A stretch of DNA of 64,000 bases from Streptomyces chrestomyceticus JCM 4735 (GTDB lineage Bacteria; Actinomycetota; Actinomycetes; Streptomycetales; Streptomycetaceae). A program made the position numbers and the translations under genes. A model generated the notes under the pieces. That model was not told the origin of the DNA, did not search any database, and saw nothing but the letters and a program-made list of their open reading frames with translations. The DNA lies in assembly GCF_003865135.1 (NCBI RefSeq), contig NZ_BHZC01000001.1:8184001-8248000 (forward strand). The letters run 5' to 3'. Positions 44,550-58,211 of this stretch are shown here, one piece after another (positions within the stretch are counted from its first letter, which is position 1; every line of letters begins with the position of its first letter).

Positions 44550-45064
44550 CGGGTCACCTTGCCCGTGTTCTGGTTGCCGAACTGCTTGATGCTGTCGCCG
44601 ACGTGGAAGTTCTCCACCTGGAATTGGAACTCCGCCTGCGGATTGTCGATCGCGTCCATGATGGAGTGTGATATCTGCGCCACCAGATTCTTGTCGGGAC
44701 TCGTCAGTACGGCGTACGGCGCGCCCGCCGTCTCGATGTTGAGCCGGTGCAGCGTGCTCCGGGTCACTGCCATGGTCAGCCGTACGAGAAGGGAGATGAC
44801 CAGCACGGCCACTCCGGCGAGCACGGGCGGTCCGACGAGCGTGACGAGGGCGACGCTCCCGCCGGTGCTGTACAGCACCATTCCCATGAACACGGCGCAC
44901 ACCGCGAATCCCCAGGGCCCGACGCGCTTGAGGATAAGCCAGAGTCTGGGCTTCAGCTCGGTGGTGGTCACGCAGGCGATGTTGTGCAGCGGGTAGGCCG
45001 CGGCACCGACCCACAAGATCCGTCGGCTGACCTGGACATTGATCACTTCGCGTTTGTAGAACAC
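44546..45064 (-). CDS. DUF6232 family membrane protein
   Basis: This 172-residue protein matches DUF6232: FYKREVINVQVSRRILWVGA and YPLHNIACVTTTELKPR at the start, then two membrane segments (about residues 48-66 and 72-93), and a cytosolic C-terminal domain ending FHVGDSIKQFGNQNTGKV. The GTG start has GGGGAA upstream. Its last residues resemble the N-terminal polar segment of the downstream protein, with which it overlaps by four bases. The function is unknown. Confidence 0.82.
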   Translation of the reverse strand: MFYKREVINVQVSRRILWVGAAAYPLHNIACVTTTELKPRLWLILKRVGPWGFAVCAVFMGMVLYSTGGSVALVTLVGPPVLAGVAVLVISLLVRLTMAVTRSTLHRLNIETAGAPYAVLTSPDKNLVAQISHSIMDAIDNPQAEFQFQVENFHVGDSIKQFGNQNTGKVTR

Positions 45065-45309
45065 GCTTCCCCGAGTCGGCTCGCTGCCGGAAAAGACACG
45101 GCCGGACCAGCATTGCCGAAAGGCCGCCGGGTGAACAGTGGTTACGCGCGAATCCGGAGAGCGGGAGCTGTGCGGGAACGTTTCCCCAAAGGGCCGTGGC
45201 GTCGGAAATCCGGCCCGGCGGACGCCGGGAACGGCACACCGGCCGCCGCGTCGGCGGCGCTCCCCGCCGTACCGCGCACCCACCGGTCCGGGATACTGGG
45301 CCGGTGGGA

Positions 45310-48300
45310 ATGCGGATAGCGGTGCTCGGGCCGGTACGGGTCTTCGACGGCGACGGGACACCGGTCGGCATCGGGGGCGCCAGACCACGCATGCTGCTCA
45401 GCCGACTGGCCCTGGCGGCGGGCGACCTGGTGACACCCGCCGCGCTCATCGACGGCCTGTGGGGCACGCGGCCTCCCGCCGACGCGCTCAACTCGCTGCA
45501 CGCGCTGGTCTACCGGCTGCGCAAAGCCCTCCCCGACGGCGAGCTGCTGGAATCGTCGGGAGCCGGCTACCGCCTCGCGGTACCGGAAGAGCACGTGGAC
45601 GCCGCCCGCTTCGAAGCGCTGGCGGCCCGCGGCGGACGCGAACTCGCCGCGGGCGAACCCGAGGAGGCGGCCTCGCTGCTCGGCGAAGCGCTTGCGCTGT
45701 GGCGGGGGCCCGCGCTGGCCGACGTACGGGAGGCTCCGTTCGCCGGTCCGGCCGGGGACCGGCTGGAGGAACTGCGGAACACGGCGTTCGAGAACCGCTG
45801 CGAGGCCGAGCTGCGGCTCGGCCGCCACGCCGAGATCCTGGCCGACCTGGAGGCGGCTTGGGCGGACCATCCGCTACGGGAACGGCTCGCCGCGCTGCGC
45901 ATGCGCGCCCTGCACGCCGCAGGCCGGCAGTCCGACGCGCTGGCCGTGTTCGAGGACGTCCGCGGCAGGCTCGCCGACGAGCTGGGCGTCGACCCCTCGC
46001 CCGAACTGCGGGAAACCCACCTCGCCGTACTGCGCGGCGGCGCGGAGCCGCCCGCCGTACGCTCCGGTCCTGCCCCTGGTCGGCTGCCGGCCCGGCTCAC
46101 CTCGTTCGTCGGCCGGGACCGTGAGACGGCGCTGCTCGACGGGCTGTTGGAGACGTCCCGGCTGGTCACGGTCGTCGGACCCGGCGGTGTGGGCAAGACC
46201 CGGCTGGCCGTGGAGGCGGCATCCCGGCACCGGGCCCACCGGCAGGGCCGGCTGTGGCTCGTCCCGCTGGCCGGAGCGCGCGGGGCCGACGAGGTGGCCG
46301 ACGCGGTGCTGGGGACGCTCAGCACCCCGAACGCGCCACGGCCGTCCGGTGACAGCCGTACGGAACCGCTCGACCAGGTGGCCGAACTGCTTGGCGGCGG
46401 CGAGGCCGTACTCGTCCTGGACAACTGCGAGCAGGCCGTCGACGCCGTCGCCGCGTTCGCGCAGGGCATCCTCGAACGGCGCCCGCGCCTGACCGTCCTG
46501 GCCACCAGCAGGGAACCCCTAAACGTCATGGGCGAATCGCTCTGCCGCCTCGGCCCGCTGCCCCTGCCGCCCCGAGGCGCGGATCCGGACGAGGCCGCCG
46601 CGTCGGCCGCCGTACGGCTCTTCCTTGACCGGGCCACGGCCGTACGTCCCGACTTCACCCCCGACACGTCCGCCCTGGACGCGGTGACCGAGGTGGTCCG
46701 CAGGCTGGACGGCCTGCCACTCGCCCTCGAACTGGCCGCGGCCCGGCTGCGGTCGATGAGTGCGGAACAGGTCGCCCGGCGGCTGGACGACCGGTTCCGG
46801 CTGCTGTCCACGGGCAACCGGGCGGCCCAGCCGCGCCAGCGCACCCTGCACGCGGTGATCGAGTGGAGCTGGGAGCTGCTGACCGGGCAGGAACAGGCGC
46901 TGGCCCGGCGGATGGCGGTCTTCCCGGCGCCGACCGGGGCCGAGGCCGTCGAGGCGGTCTGTGCGGGCGGGCCGCTGACGGCCGGGGACGTCCCCTACGT
47001 CCTCGGCTCGCTGGTCGACAAGTCCCTGGTGGAACGGGCCGGGGACGGCTACCGGATGCTGGAGACCGTACGGGCGTACGCGGCGGAGCGGCTCGTCCGG
47101 GCGGGCGAGCGGGAAGCGGTCCGGGACCGCCTCGTACGGCACTTCGCCGACGTGGCCGGGGAACACGAGCCGCTGCTGCGCTCCGCCCGACAGCAGGACT
47201 CCTTCGCGCTGTTCACCGCCGAGTACGACAACCTGGTGTTCGCGCTGCGGACAGCCGTCGACGCGGGGGACGCGGACGCCGCGGCCCGGCTCCTCGGCCC
47301 GCTGTACTGGTACTGGAACACGCTGCGCCACGACGCACGGGCCGAAGCCCTCGTGGCCGGGGTGTGCGAACTGGGCGACGCGCTGCCCGAGGACGCCCGT
47401 ACCGCCTTCACCGCGATCCGCCTCCTGACCGGCACGGGCGGCCCGACCCCCGACGCCGAGCGGGTGCGTGCGCTGATCGAGGAGTGCGCGCGCACCGGCG
47501 CGCTGGAGCGCTACCCGATGCTGCTCCTGGTGATCCTGCCGGCGGGCTTTCTGTACGGCCTAGACGAACCGGTGGGAAAGCTGATCCGGGAGGTGCGCGG
47601 ACGCCGGGACCGGTGGGCCATCGGGTGCACGTACCTCGTGGAAGCCTTCACCCGGCACGACCGCGGCGACTGGGCGGGCCGGGCGAGCGCCACGGCCGCC
47701 GCCCTGCGCGAGTTCGAGGCGGCGGGCGACCCTTGGTGTACGGCGATGGCGCTGGCCGGCACGGCGCAGGTGCACTCCGTCCGCGGCGACCACGACCAGG
47801 CGGTCGCCGCCTACCGGCGCGGACTCGCCCTCGTACCCCAGGACGAGATCCAGTACCGGCTCGGGCTCGCCGCCGAACGGATGCGCGGCGGCGACCTGAC
47901 GGGCGCGCGGCACGACATCGACACCGCCGAACAGGCGGCCCGCGACCGCGGCGACGACCTCCTGCGCATCGGGGCCCTGGCCTGCCGGGCCGACCTGCAC
48001 CGCCGCACCGGGGAACTGCCCGAGGCCGACCGGCTGCTGAACCGGATGGTGGCGGTCGGCCGTGCGGCCTGCCTGGCCGAGGAGGCGGTGGCGGACTGGG
48101 CCGTGCCGGCCCGGATGGCGAACCTCCTGGCGGCCTGCGACGCCGTACGGGCACGGGAACTGCTGCCCAGGGCCGTACAAGCCGCCTTCGCGCACCGGGA
48201 CGTCGCACCGGCGGCGCAGCAACTGGCCAAGCTGCTGCTGGTGGAAGGGGACGCGGCGGGCGCGGCCACCGCGCTCGGCACGAGCCGGGCCATCCGCGGC

Positions 48301-48456
48301 GCCTTCGACGAGGGCGACCCCGAGCTGCGCGAACTCACCGCCGAACTCGTGCGGCGCCTCGGCCGCGCGGCGTACGACACGGCGTACGGCCTGGGCGCCG
48401 CCACACCGCGGCAGGAGGCGCTGGACCGGCTGCGGGCGGTGGCCGACAGCGGCTGA
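45310..48456 (+). CDS. AfsR/SARP family transcriptional regulator with NB-ARC ATPase
   Basis: This 1048-residue regulator has an OmpR-like winged helix (residues about 1-90), a bacterial transcriptional activator domain (about 95-240, EDVRGRLADELGVDPSPELR), an ATPase with Walker A VVGPGGVGKTRLA near 290, a helical linker and a TPR-like C-terminal half. SARP proteins activate secondary-metabolite clusters, so it may control the nearby P450/peptide genes. An in-frame GTG at 45304 lies six bases after GATACT and could be the leaderless start, adding two residues. It is divergent from the DUF6232 operon. Confidence 0.9.
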   Translation: MRIAVLGPVRVFDGDGTPVGIGGARPRMLLSRLALAAGDLVTPAALIDGLWGTRPPADALNSLHALVYRLRKALPDGELLESSGAGYRLAVPEEHVDAARFEALAARGGRELAAGEPEEAASLLGEALALWRGPALADVREAPFAGPAGDRLEELRNTAFENRCEAELRLGRHAEILADLEAAWADHPLRERLAALRMRALHAAGRQSDALAVFEDVRGRLADELGVDPSPELRETHLAVLRGGAEPPAVRSGPAPGRLPARLTSFVGRDRETALLDGLLETSRLVTVVGPGGVGKTRLAVEAASRHRAHRQGRLWLVPLAGARGADEVADAVLGTLSTPNAPRPSGDSRTEPLDQVAELLGGGEAVLVLDNCEQAVDAVAAFAQGILERRPRLTVLATSREPLNVMGESLCRLGPLPLPPRGADPDEAAASAAVRLFLDRATAVRPDFTPDTSALDAVTEVVRRLDGLPLALELAAARLRSMSAEQVARRLDDRFRLLSTGNRAAQPRQRTLHAVIEWSWELLTGQEQALARRMAVFPAPTGAEAVEAVCAGGPLTAGDVPYVLGSLVDKSLVERAGDGYRMLETVRAYAAERLVRAGEREAVRDRLVRHFADVAGEHEPLLRSARQQDSFALFTAEYDNLVFALRTAVDAGDADAAARLLGPLYWYWNTLRHDARAEALVAGVCELGDALPEDARTAFTAIRLLTGTGGPTPDAERVRALIEECARTGALERYPMLLLVILPAGFLYGLDEPVGKLIREVRGRRDRWAIGCTYLVEAFTRHDRGDWAGRASATAAALREFEAAGDPWCTAMALAGTAQVHSVRGDHDQAVAAYRRGLALVPQDEIQYRLGLAAERMRGGDLTGARHDIDTAEQAARDRGDDLLRIGALACRADLHRRTGELPEADRLLNRMVAVGRAACLAEEAVADWAVPARMANLLAACDAVRARELLPRAVQAAFAHRDVAPAAQQLAKLLLVEGDAAGAATALGTSRAIRGAFDEGDPELRELTAELVRRLGRAAYDTAYGLGAATPRQEALDRLRAVADSG

Positions 48457-48602
48457 CGGCCCCTGACAGCGGCCCGGCCGCGCTGTCAGCGGACGGTCAG
48501 AACCCTGTCATCGCCGGGCGGCACCGTCTTCTCCGTACCGAGCAGCGGGCGGACAGCCGGACCCCAGGAGGGGACCGCGGCGCCCGAGGGGAAGGAACCG
48601 AC

Positions 48603-49769
48603 ATGACGAACTCCGTGACCATCCGGCGCGAGAAGCTCCAGCAGGTGCTCGACCGGCTGGTGGCCGAGGTGGACGTGCCCGGCATCGTCGCCGAGGTGCG
48701 GGACGCGGACGGCACCTGGTTCGGGTCGGCCGGAGTCGCGGACATCGAGTCCCGCCGCCCGCGCCAGGAAGGCGAGCACCTGCACGTCGGCAGCGCAGGC
48801 AAGGCGTTCACGGCCGCCACGGTGCTCCAACTGGAGGCCGAGGGCCGGCTGAGCATCGAGGACACGGTCGAGAAGTGGCTGCCCGGCGCGCTGGACGTGA
48901 ACGGCTACGACGGCAACAAGATCACCATCAGGCAACTGCTCAGCAACACCAGTGGTCTGTTCATCACCGGACTCGCGCCCGAGCTGTCGGAGCGCTACGC
49001 GACCCGCGCCACGTTCGCCGAGCACCGCTTCGACTCCTGGACCGTGGACGAACTGCTGGCGCTGACCGTGTCCCAACCGCCCATCCACGAACCGGGCACG
49101 GCCTTCGCCTACTCCAACGGCGGCTTCTACCTCGCCGGCATGATCATCGAGAAGGTCACCGGCAACACCTACGCGGAGGAGGTCGCCCGCACCATCGCCG
49201 AGCCCCTCGGCCTGACCCACACCTATGTGCGCCCCGCCGACGAGACCGGCTACCCGGAGCCGCACCCGAGGGCGTATTCGAGCCTGTTCCTGAAGGACGG
49301 CGTCAACCCCGCCGACGTCACCGCCGAGAACTGGGAGTCGATGTTCGAGGAGCCCGGCCTGCCGCTCCTGGACACCACCGAGTACAACAGCTCCTGGGCC
49401 TGGTCGGCCGGCAACGTCATCTCCACCACCAGCGAGATGATCAAGGTGTGCGACGCCTTCGTCTCCGGCAGCCTGCTGCCGGCGGCCCAGCACCGCGCGA
49501 TGTGGTCCCTGGTCTCCACCGAGGGTGCCCACTGGATGCCGCACGCCTCGTACGGCCTGGGCGTCTTCGAACTGGACCCGGCGGTGACCGGCGGCCACAC
49601 GCTCCGCGGCCTGGGCGGCAGCATGCAGGGCTCGCACTTCGCCGTCGTCGGCACCCCCGACGGCGAACAGACGATCGCCCTGCACACCAACATCGAGTTC
49701 AAGACCTGGCAGGTCCTCTTCCGGACCCTGGAGGCGCAGTTCGGTCTCCCGGCCGTCCCGGGGGTGTGA
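48603..49769 (+). CDS. Serine hydrolase, beta-lactamase/DD-peptidase family
   Basis: This 388-residue protein belongs to the class C beta-lactamase-like serine hydrolases. The SxxK motif is in HVGSAGKAFTAATVL and the YxN motif in TAFAYSNGGFYLAGM; a late HTLRGLGGSMQGSHF segment corresponds to the third motif region. No signal peptide is seen, so it is probably cytosolic and may act on small esters or peptides rather than cell wall. The ATG has GGGAAGGAA. It lies 146 bases after the SARP gene. Confidence 0.88.
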   Translation: MTNSVTIRREKLQQVLDRLVAEVDVPGIVAEVRDADGTWFGSAGVADIESRRPRQEGEHLHVGSAGKAFTAATVLQLEAEGRLSIEDTVEKWLPGALDVNGYDGNKITIRQLLSNTSGLFITGLAPELSERYATRATFAEHRFDSWTVDELLALTVSQPPIHEPGTAFAYSNGGFYLAGMIIEKVTGNTYAEEVARTIAEPLGLTHTYVRPADETGYPEPHPRAYSSLFLKDGVNPADVTAENWESMFEEPGLPLLDTTEYNSSWAWSAGNVISTTSEMIKVCDAFVSGSLLPAAQHRAMWSLVSTEGAHWMPHASYGLGVFELDPAVTGGHTLRGLGGSMQGSHFAVVGTPDGEQTIALHTNIEFKTWQVLFRTLEAQFGLPAVPGV

Positions 49770-49776
49770 CGGCGGG

Positions 49777-49819
49777 GACCGGCGCCGCCCCGGTCGACGG
49801 TGGCGGGGCGGCGCCGGTC
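49777..49819. terminator. Terminator between convergent genes
   Basis: A perfect 16-bp stem (GACCGGCGCCGCCCCG and its complement) with an 11-base loop lies seven bases after the serine hydrolase stop and serves both directions. Confidence 0.88.
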
Positions 49820-49873
49820 TCCTCACCGGACGGCCCCTTCGGGCGCCTGCCGTCCGGACCACCACACGGCGTT

Positions 49874-52291
49874 TCACACCACTTGGACGCCGATGAGGCA
49901 GGTGTCGTCGTCGGTGTCGGACTTGCTGTGGGTCAGCAGGCGGTCGAGCCGGTGCTCCAGAGAGGCCGCCGGAGCCTGCGCGGTGGCGAGCAACTGGGCC
50001 AGCGACTCGTGGATGGCGGTGTCCCGCCGCTCGACCAGGCCGTCGGTGTACATCAGGAGGGTGTCGTCCGCCTTGAGCTGGAGCACCGCCTCCTCGTACA
50101 TGGCTTCCGGGAGCGCTCCCAGGAGCAGCCCGCGGACCAGCGGCAGCCTGCTCGCCTCGTGACCGCGGACCAGCACGGGCGGCAGGTGCCCGGCCCGCGC
50201 CCAGCGCAGGGTGCGGGTCCCGGGGTCGTACACGCCGCAGACGGCCGTGGCGGACACCTGGTCGGTGAGGTGGTGGGCCACGATGTTCAGCCAGGACAGC
50301 AACTGGCCCGGGCCGGCCCCGGTGACGGCGAGGCCGCGCAGCGCGTTGCGCAGCACCACCATGCCGGTGGCCGCCTCGATGCCGTGCCCCGCGATGTCAC
50401 CGACGCACAGCAGGACGCGCTGCGAGGGCAGCACGACGGCGTCGTACCAGTCGCCGCCCACCAGCGACTCCGTCTCCGCGGGCCGGTAACGTACCGCGAT
50501 CTGCAGGCCCGGGGCGTCCATGGGGCCGCGGCTCGGCGGCATGATGGCCTGCTGGAGCTGGAGCGCGAGGCGGTTGCGCTCGGCCGACTGCTGCTCGGTG
50601 TGCGCGAGCTGGTCGCGGGTGGCGGCGAGCGCCACCTCGGTCCAGTGCTGGGAGGAGATGTCCTGGTAGGCGCCGCGTACGGAGAGCAGCCCGCCGTCGG
50701 CGTCGAGGACCGGCTCGGCGATCACCCGGATGTGCCGGGTGACGCCGTCGGGACGCCGGAGGCGGAAGGCGGCCGAGGCCGGGCGCCGGTGATGCAGAAC
50801 GGCGCGCTGGAAGCGGCCGATGGCGACGCTGTCGTCCGGGTGCGCGTGGGCGGCCAGCTCGTGCAGGGACACGGGGGCGTCGGTGGCCGGCCGGCCGTAC
50901 AGGGCGAAGAGCTGCCCGTTCCAGGTGATCTCGCCGGTCAGCAGGTTCTCCTCGAAGCCGCCGATCCGGCCGAGGCGCTGGGCGTGCTGGAGGAGGCTGG
51001 CCAGCCGGGCGGTCTCGTCCTCGATGCGCCAGATGAGCAGCACACTGTCCCCGTGCCGGCTGACGCTGAGGTCGGCGACGGCGGCCAGCGGCACCTGGTC
51101 CACCAGCGCGGTCAGGGTCATCCGCTGGGCGCGGAAGGGCTCTCCCGTGGCGTAGACGCGCTGGACCTTGTCGAAAAGTTCGCTCTCGTCGGCGGCCATC
51201 GGGTACGCCTCCAACAGCAGCGCGCCGTTGACGAAGCTGCGGGGGCGGCCCGCCGGGTCCATGAAGCGCCCGTTGACGTGGTGGATGCGGAAGTCGCTCA
51301 GGTGACCGTCGGCCGCGAGGTGGGGGGTGAGCACGAGCGCCGGGTCGTGCAGCCCGTCCGCCAGGTCCACCAGCTCGGCCACGGCGGGGGAGTGCCGGGC
51401 GGCGGACGGGCCGTGCCCCCTCGTCTCCGGGGTGCCTTCGAGGGTGTGCGCGCACAACTGCGCCAGCGCCTCGATCTGACGCATGATCACCGGCGGCTGC
51501 GGGGGGAGCGGCTGCTGCCAGCAGATCTCCAGGACACCGTGGATGCGGCCTCCGGTACCGGCCGGCAACGCCACCCGGCCGCCGTACGGATGGTGCGTAC
51601 GGCCGATCGACGGGATGCCCGTCTCGGCCAGGGAGACGAACCGGACGGTGTCCCGTTCGGTCAGCGCCTGGCGGGCGACGGTGACCACGCCGGGGGGTAC
51701 GTAGCGCCAGCGCACCGCCTCGTCGGCGGGGAACCCCGCGTGCCCGGCCAGGGTGAGGGACGTGTCCGAGCCCGCGGCCCAGATGGCGACGGCCGTCGCG
51801 CCCAGCGGAGCCAGCGCGTGCTGCAGCAGGGAGTCGGCGACGGCCTGGGTGTCGTCGGCCGCCAGCGCGGCGCTCTCGGCGGTACGCAGCCGCACCGCGA
51901 CGTCCGGGTCCGTCCCGTCGTGCCCGGCCCGGGTGCGCCGCAGGAAGGCGTCGGCGAGGTCCGTCACGCGGTCGCGGGCCGCCTGGTTGATGATGTCCAC
52001 GGCCAGCTCGAGCTGGGAGACCGCGGCCTGCTCCGCGAGCTCGGCGAGCTGCCGGGTCGCCTGGGCCGGCCCGCAGTGCAGCCGCTCGATCATGATGCCC
52101 TTGGCGAGTTCGATCAGCGCCCGCCCGTCGGCTGCCGCATGCGCCGCCTGGACCTCGCTGCGCAGCCGCTCGACCGTGGCGGCCAGGCGGCCGACAGCGG
52201 ATATCCGACCGGGCCGGGCGCCTGCCGCGGGCCCGGGCCCCGGCGGGGCGCCGTCCCCGGACGGGGTGCCGACGTGCTCATAAGTGCTCAT
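49874..52291 (-). CDS. SpoIIE family protein phosphatase with ANTAR, GAF and PAS domains
   Basis: This 805-residue signalling protein has an ANTAR-like helical region (about residues 45-110, ALIELAKGIMIERLHCGPAQ), a GAF domain (about 130-275), a PAS domain (about 430-540, EENLLTGEITWNGQLFALYG) and a PP2C/SpoIIE phosphatase (about 575-800, GGDWYDAVVLPSQRVLLCVG with metal-binding Asp; LLMYTDGLVERRD). It should dephosphorylate an anti-sigma antagonist. It is downstream of, and on the same strand as, the hybrid kinase genes, separated by a terminator. Confidence 0.92.
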   Translation of the reverse strand: MSTYEHVGTPSGDGAPPGPGPAAGARPGRISAVGRLAATVERLRSEVQAAHAAADGRALIELAKGIMIERLHCGPAQATRQLAELAEQAAVSQLELAVDIINQAARDRVTDLADAFLRRTRAGHDGTDPDVAVRLRTAESAALAADDTQAVADSLLQHALAPLGATAVAIWAAGSDTSLTLAGHAGFPADEAVRWRYVPPGVVTVARQALTERDTVRFVSLAETGIPSIGRTHHPYGGRVALPAGTGGRIHGVLEICWQQPLPPQPPVIMRQIEALAQLCAHTLEGTPETRGHGPSAARHSPAVAELVDLADGLHDPALVLTPHLAADGHLSDFRIHHVNGRFMDPAGRPRSFVNGALLLEAYPMAADESELFDKVQRVYATGEPFRAQRMTLTALVDQVPLAAVADLSVSRHGDSVLLIWRIEDETARLASLLQHAQRLGRIGGFEENLLTGEITWNGQLFALYGRPATDAPVSLHELAAHAHPDDSVAIGRFQRAVLHHRRPASAAFRLRRPDGVTRHIRVIAEPVLDADGGLLSVRGAYQDISSQHWTEVALAATRDQLAHTEQQSAERNRLALQLQQAIMPPSRGPMDAPGLQIAVRYRPAETESLVGGDWYDAVVLPSQRVLLCVGDIAGHGIEAATGMVVLRNALRGLAVTGAGPGQLLSWLNIVAHHLTDQVSATAVCGVYDPGTRTLRWARAGHLPPVLVRGHEASRLPLVRGLLLGALPEAMYEEAVLQLKADDTLLMYTDGLVERRDTAIHESLAQLLATAQAPAASLEHRLDRLLTHSKSDTDDDTCLIGVQVV

Positions 52292-52341
52292 GATGCTGCC
52301 GATTCTTCGAGGCGAGAGGTGCGATGCGTGAGCAGGCCGGA

Positions 52342-52369
52342 GGCGGTGCCCGGGCGGCCGGGCACCGCC
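52342..52369 (-). terminator. Terminator after the hybrid kinase operon
   Basis: GGCGGTGCCCG and its complement flank a six-base loop, directly after the response-regulator stop on the minus strand. Confidence 0.75.
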
Positions 52370-52370
52370 C

Positions 52371-53209
52371 TCAGGAGGTCAGCCACCGGCGGACACAGGC
52401 GATCAGGTCGTCGGTGTCCACCGGCTTGGTGACGTAGTCGGTGGCGCCGGAGGCGAGGCTCTTCTCGCGGTCCCCGGGCATGGCCTTGGCCGTGACGGCG
52501 ATGATGGGCAGACGGGCGTGGGCCGGCATCCGCCGGATCTCCGCGGTCGCGGTGTAGCCGTCCATCTCGGGCATCATCACGTCCATCAGGATGAGGTCGA
52601 TGTCCGGATGCTCGATCAGCGTCTCGATCCCCTTGCGCCCGTCCTCCGCGTGGCGGACGTTCAGGCCGTGCAGTTCCAGGATGCTGCTGAGCGCGTACAG
52701 GTTGCGCGCGTCGTCGTCGACGACGAGGACCGTACGGCCGCTGAGGCTGTCGTCCACGGGCTGCGGAGCCTGCTGTACGGGCTCCTCCGGCCGCACCAGC
52801 GGCAGGACGTCACCGGGCTGCTCGGCGGACAGGTGCAGGGCGATGCGCTCACGCAGCTCGTCCAGGCTGGAGAGCAGCTCCAGCGGCTGGGTGCCGGCGC
52901 GCGCCTGCAGGATGCGTTCCTGCTCCGCCTCCAGGCGCCTGCTGTTGTGCGCGAGGACGGCGACGGTCCGTACGGCGGCGTCACCGTCCATCGCGTCCAG
53001 GAACCGCAGGGCTTCGCCGTCGGCCATGTCCAGGTCGAGCACCACGCAGTGGAACGGCCCGGCGGCCAGCGCCCCGGCGGCCTCCTGGGCGCCGACCGCG
53101 GAGACGACCTCGATGCTCTCCTGGCGGTCGCCCAGGTCCTGGCCGCCGGTGAACTCGGCGACCGCGCTGTCGGCCACATGGGAGAGCAGCCCGCGGGCCC
53201 GCTCCTCGA

Positions 53210-53213
<4 letters not shown>
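52371..53213 (-). CDS. Response-regulator part of a hybrid kinase
   Basis: This 280-residue frame contains a degenerate receiver (about residues 1-110, [20 protein letters not shown]) and a complete CheY-like receiver (about 155-275) with the acidic pair in [15 protein letters not shown], phospho-acceptor Asp in [13 protein letters not shown] and Lys in [12 protein letters not shown]. The GTG start is only the first start codon in frame. Family members have these receivers fused to the multi-HAMP kinase; adding one base in the four-base run at 53225-53228 gives [16 protein letters not shown] and fuses the two. Treat it as the C-terminal part of the kinase. Confidence 0.85.
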
Positions 53214-56947
<3,734 letters not shown>

Positions 56948-57513
56948 GCCCCGACCTCGTTCCACTTACCGGACCCCCTGCGCAGGGCACGACGGCGCTG
57001 TGGTCCCTGCCTCAAAGGCGCGCACACCTGTGCCTCACGCCGACACCTCGTGACCTTGCCGCACGGCAAGTACCCGAAGAATACCGCGCGGTGACACACC
57101 GGAAGACATGACAAGCTCACTTTTGTCCCGGCGCGGTTCTGGACCCGTACCCTGATTCTGTGCACCCGCCGGGGCGTTCCTGCCGACGCCGGGCGTGGCC
57201 GCGGCGACCTGGGCGGCACGCTCAACCAGGCTGCGGCGTACGGTTGATATTTCGGTGGCAGGAAATGCGGCCACGGCCGGCGATATCGGCAGGCGATATC
57301 GGAAAGCGGTCCGAAAACCCGTTTTCCCGCACCGCTGACGTGGTCCGTCAGGATCACCCTTGCCTGTGCTGCGGTGGTGTGCTGGTCAGGGTGCGCCGAC
57401 GTCGGGCGGAGAAGCCCGGCGGGCCCACTGGCGTGGCCGCCCGCAGGCCGTCCGTCCGGGACCAAGAAAACACTCGGGTGAGAGACGCGAGCCGGTACGG
57501 GTATACGTCCTTC
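56948..57513. other. Divergent intergenic region between kinase and LysE genes
   Basis: This 566-base space has no supported gene. It holds an inverted repeat CTTGCCG-CA-CGGCAAG (57055-57070), upstream of the kinase, and two copies of GGCGATATCGG at 57279-57289 and 57292-57302 (13-bp period). TATACG at 57502-57507 is the likely -10 of the LysE gene. Confidence 0.5.
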
Positions 57514-58187
57514 ATGTTTTCCGACGTGTCATGGGCGGCTTTCTTTCCCGCCGCGTTGCTGCTGGCAGCGACGCCCGGAGCCAATCAGCTCCTGGCGCTG
57601 CGCAACGGCGTCCGGCACGGGTTACGTCCGGCGCTCGGCGCCTCGCTCGGCCGCTTCACCGCGTTCACCCTGATGGTGATCGCCGTGGCCGCCGGGCTGG
57701 GCGCCGTCCTGACCAGGTCAGCGGTGGCTTTCCAGGTCATCAAGTGGTGCGGGGTGGCCTACCTGCTGTGGCTGGGACTGCAGACCTTGCGGACGGCACT
57801 GCGCGCGAAGAACACCCCGGAATCCGAGCCCGGGAAGGAGGAGCCGGAATCCCCTGAAAGGGATCAGAACGCGAACCGGAAGGCACCGGGATGGCGGCTC
57901 GCGCGGCAGGAGTTCATCGTGGCGATGACGAATCCCAAAGCGCTGATCCTGTTCGCCGTATTCCTGCCGCAGTTCCTGTCCCGCGACGCCCACCGGGTCA
58001 CCACTCCGCTGCTGGCCTTGGGTCTCGCCTATATCGCGGTGGAATTCTGCTGCGCCTGGGGATATGCCGCCCTCGGGGCCGGCTGAAGAAAGCGGGGATG
58101 GGCAGCGGCACCCGGCGGCGCCTGGATGTGGTCACCGCCGTCGCGATGTGGGGCCTGGCCGGCTGGCTGGCGACGGAGAACCGGTGA
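57514..58187 (+). pseudogene. LysE family exporter, frameshifted near the C-terminus
   Basis: This LysE/RhtB-type amino-acid exporter starts FSDVSWAAFFPAALLLAATP and has about six membrane segments; TPGANQLLALRNG and MTNPKALILFAVFLPQFL are family motifs. As read, it stops at 58086 after GYAALGAG. One extra C near 58080 would continue GARLKKAGMGSGTRRRLDVV and GLAGWLATENR to a stop at 58187, the normal ending. TATACG ends six bases before the ATG, suggesting a leaderless mRNA. A charged insert of about 25 residues lies in the central loop. Confidence 0.82.
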
Positions 58188-58211
58188 GCGGCCCGCGAGC
58201 ACGGGCACCGG

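Noticed and set aside
49769..52432. Open frame of about 890 codons on the plus strand opposite the SpoIIE phosphatase
   Set aside because: It is antisense to a complete multi-domain protein and has no recognisable domain; long antisense frames are normal at this GC content.
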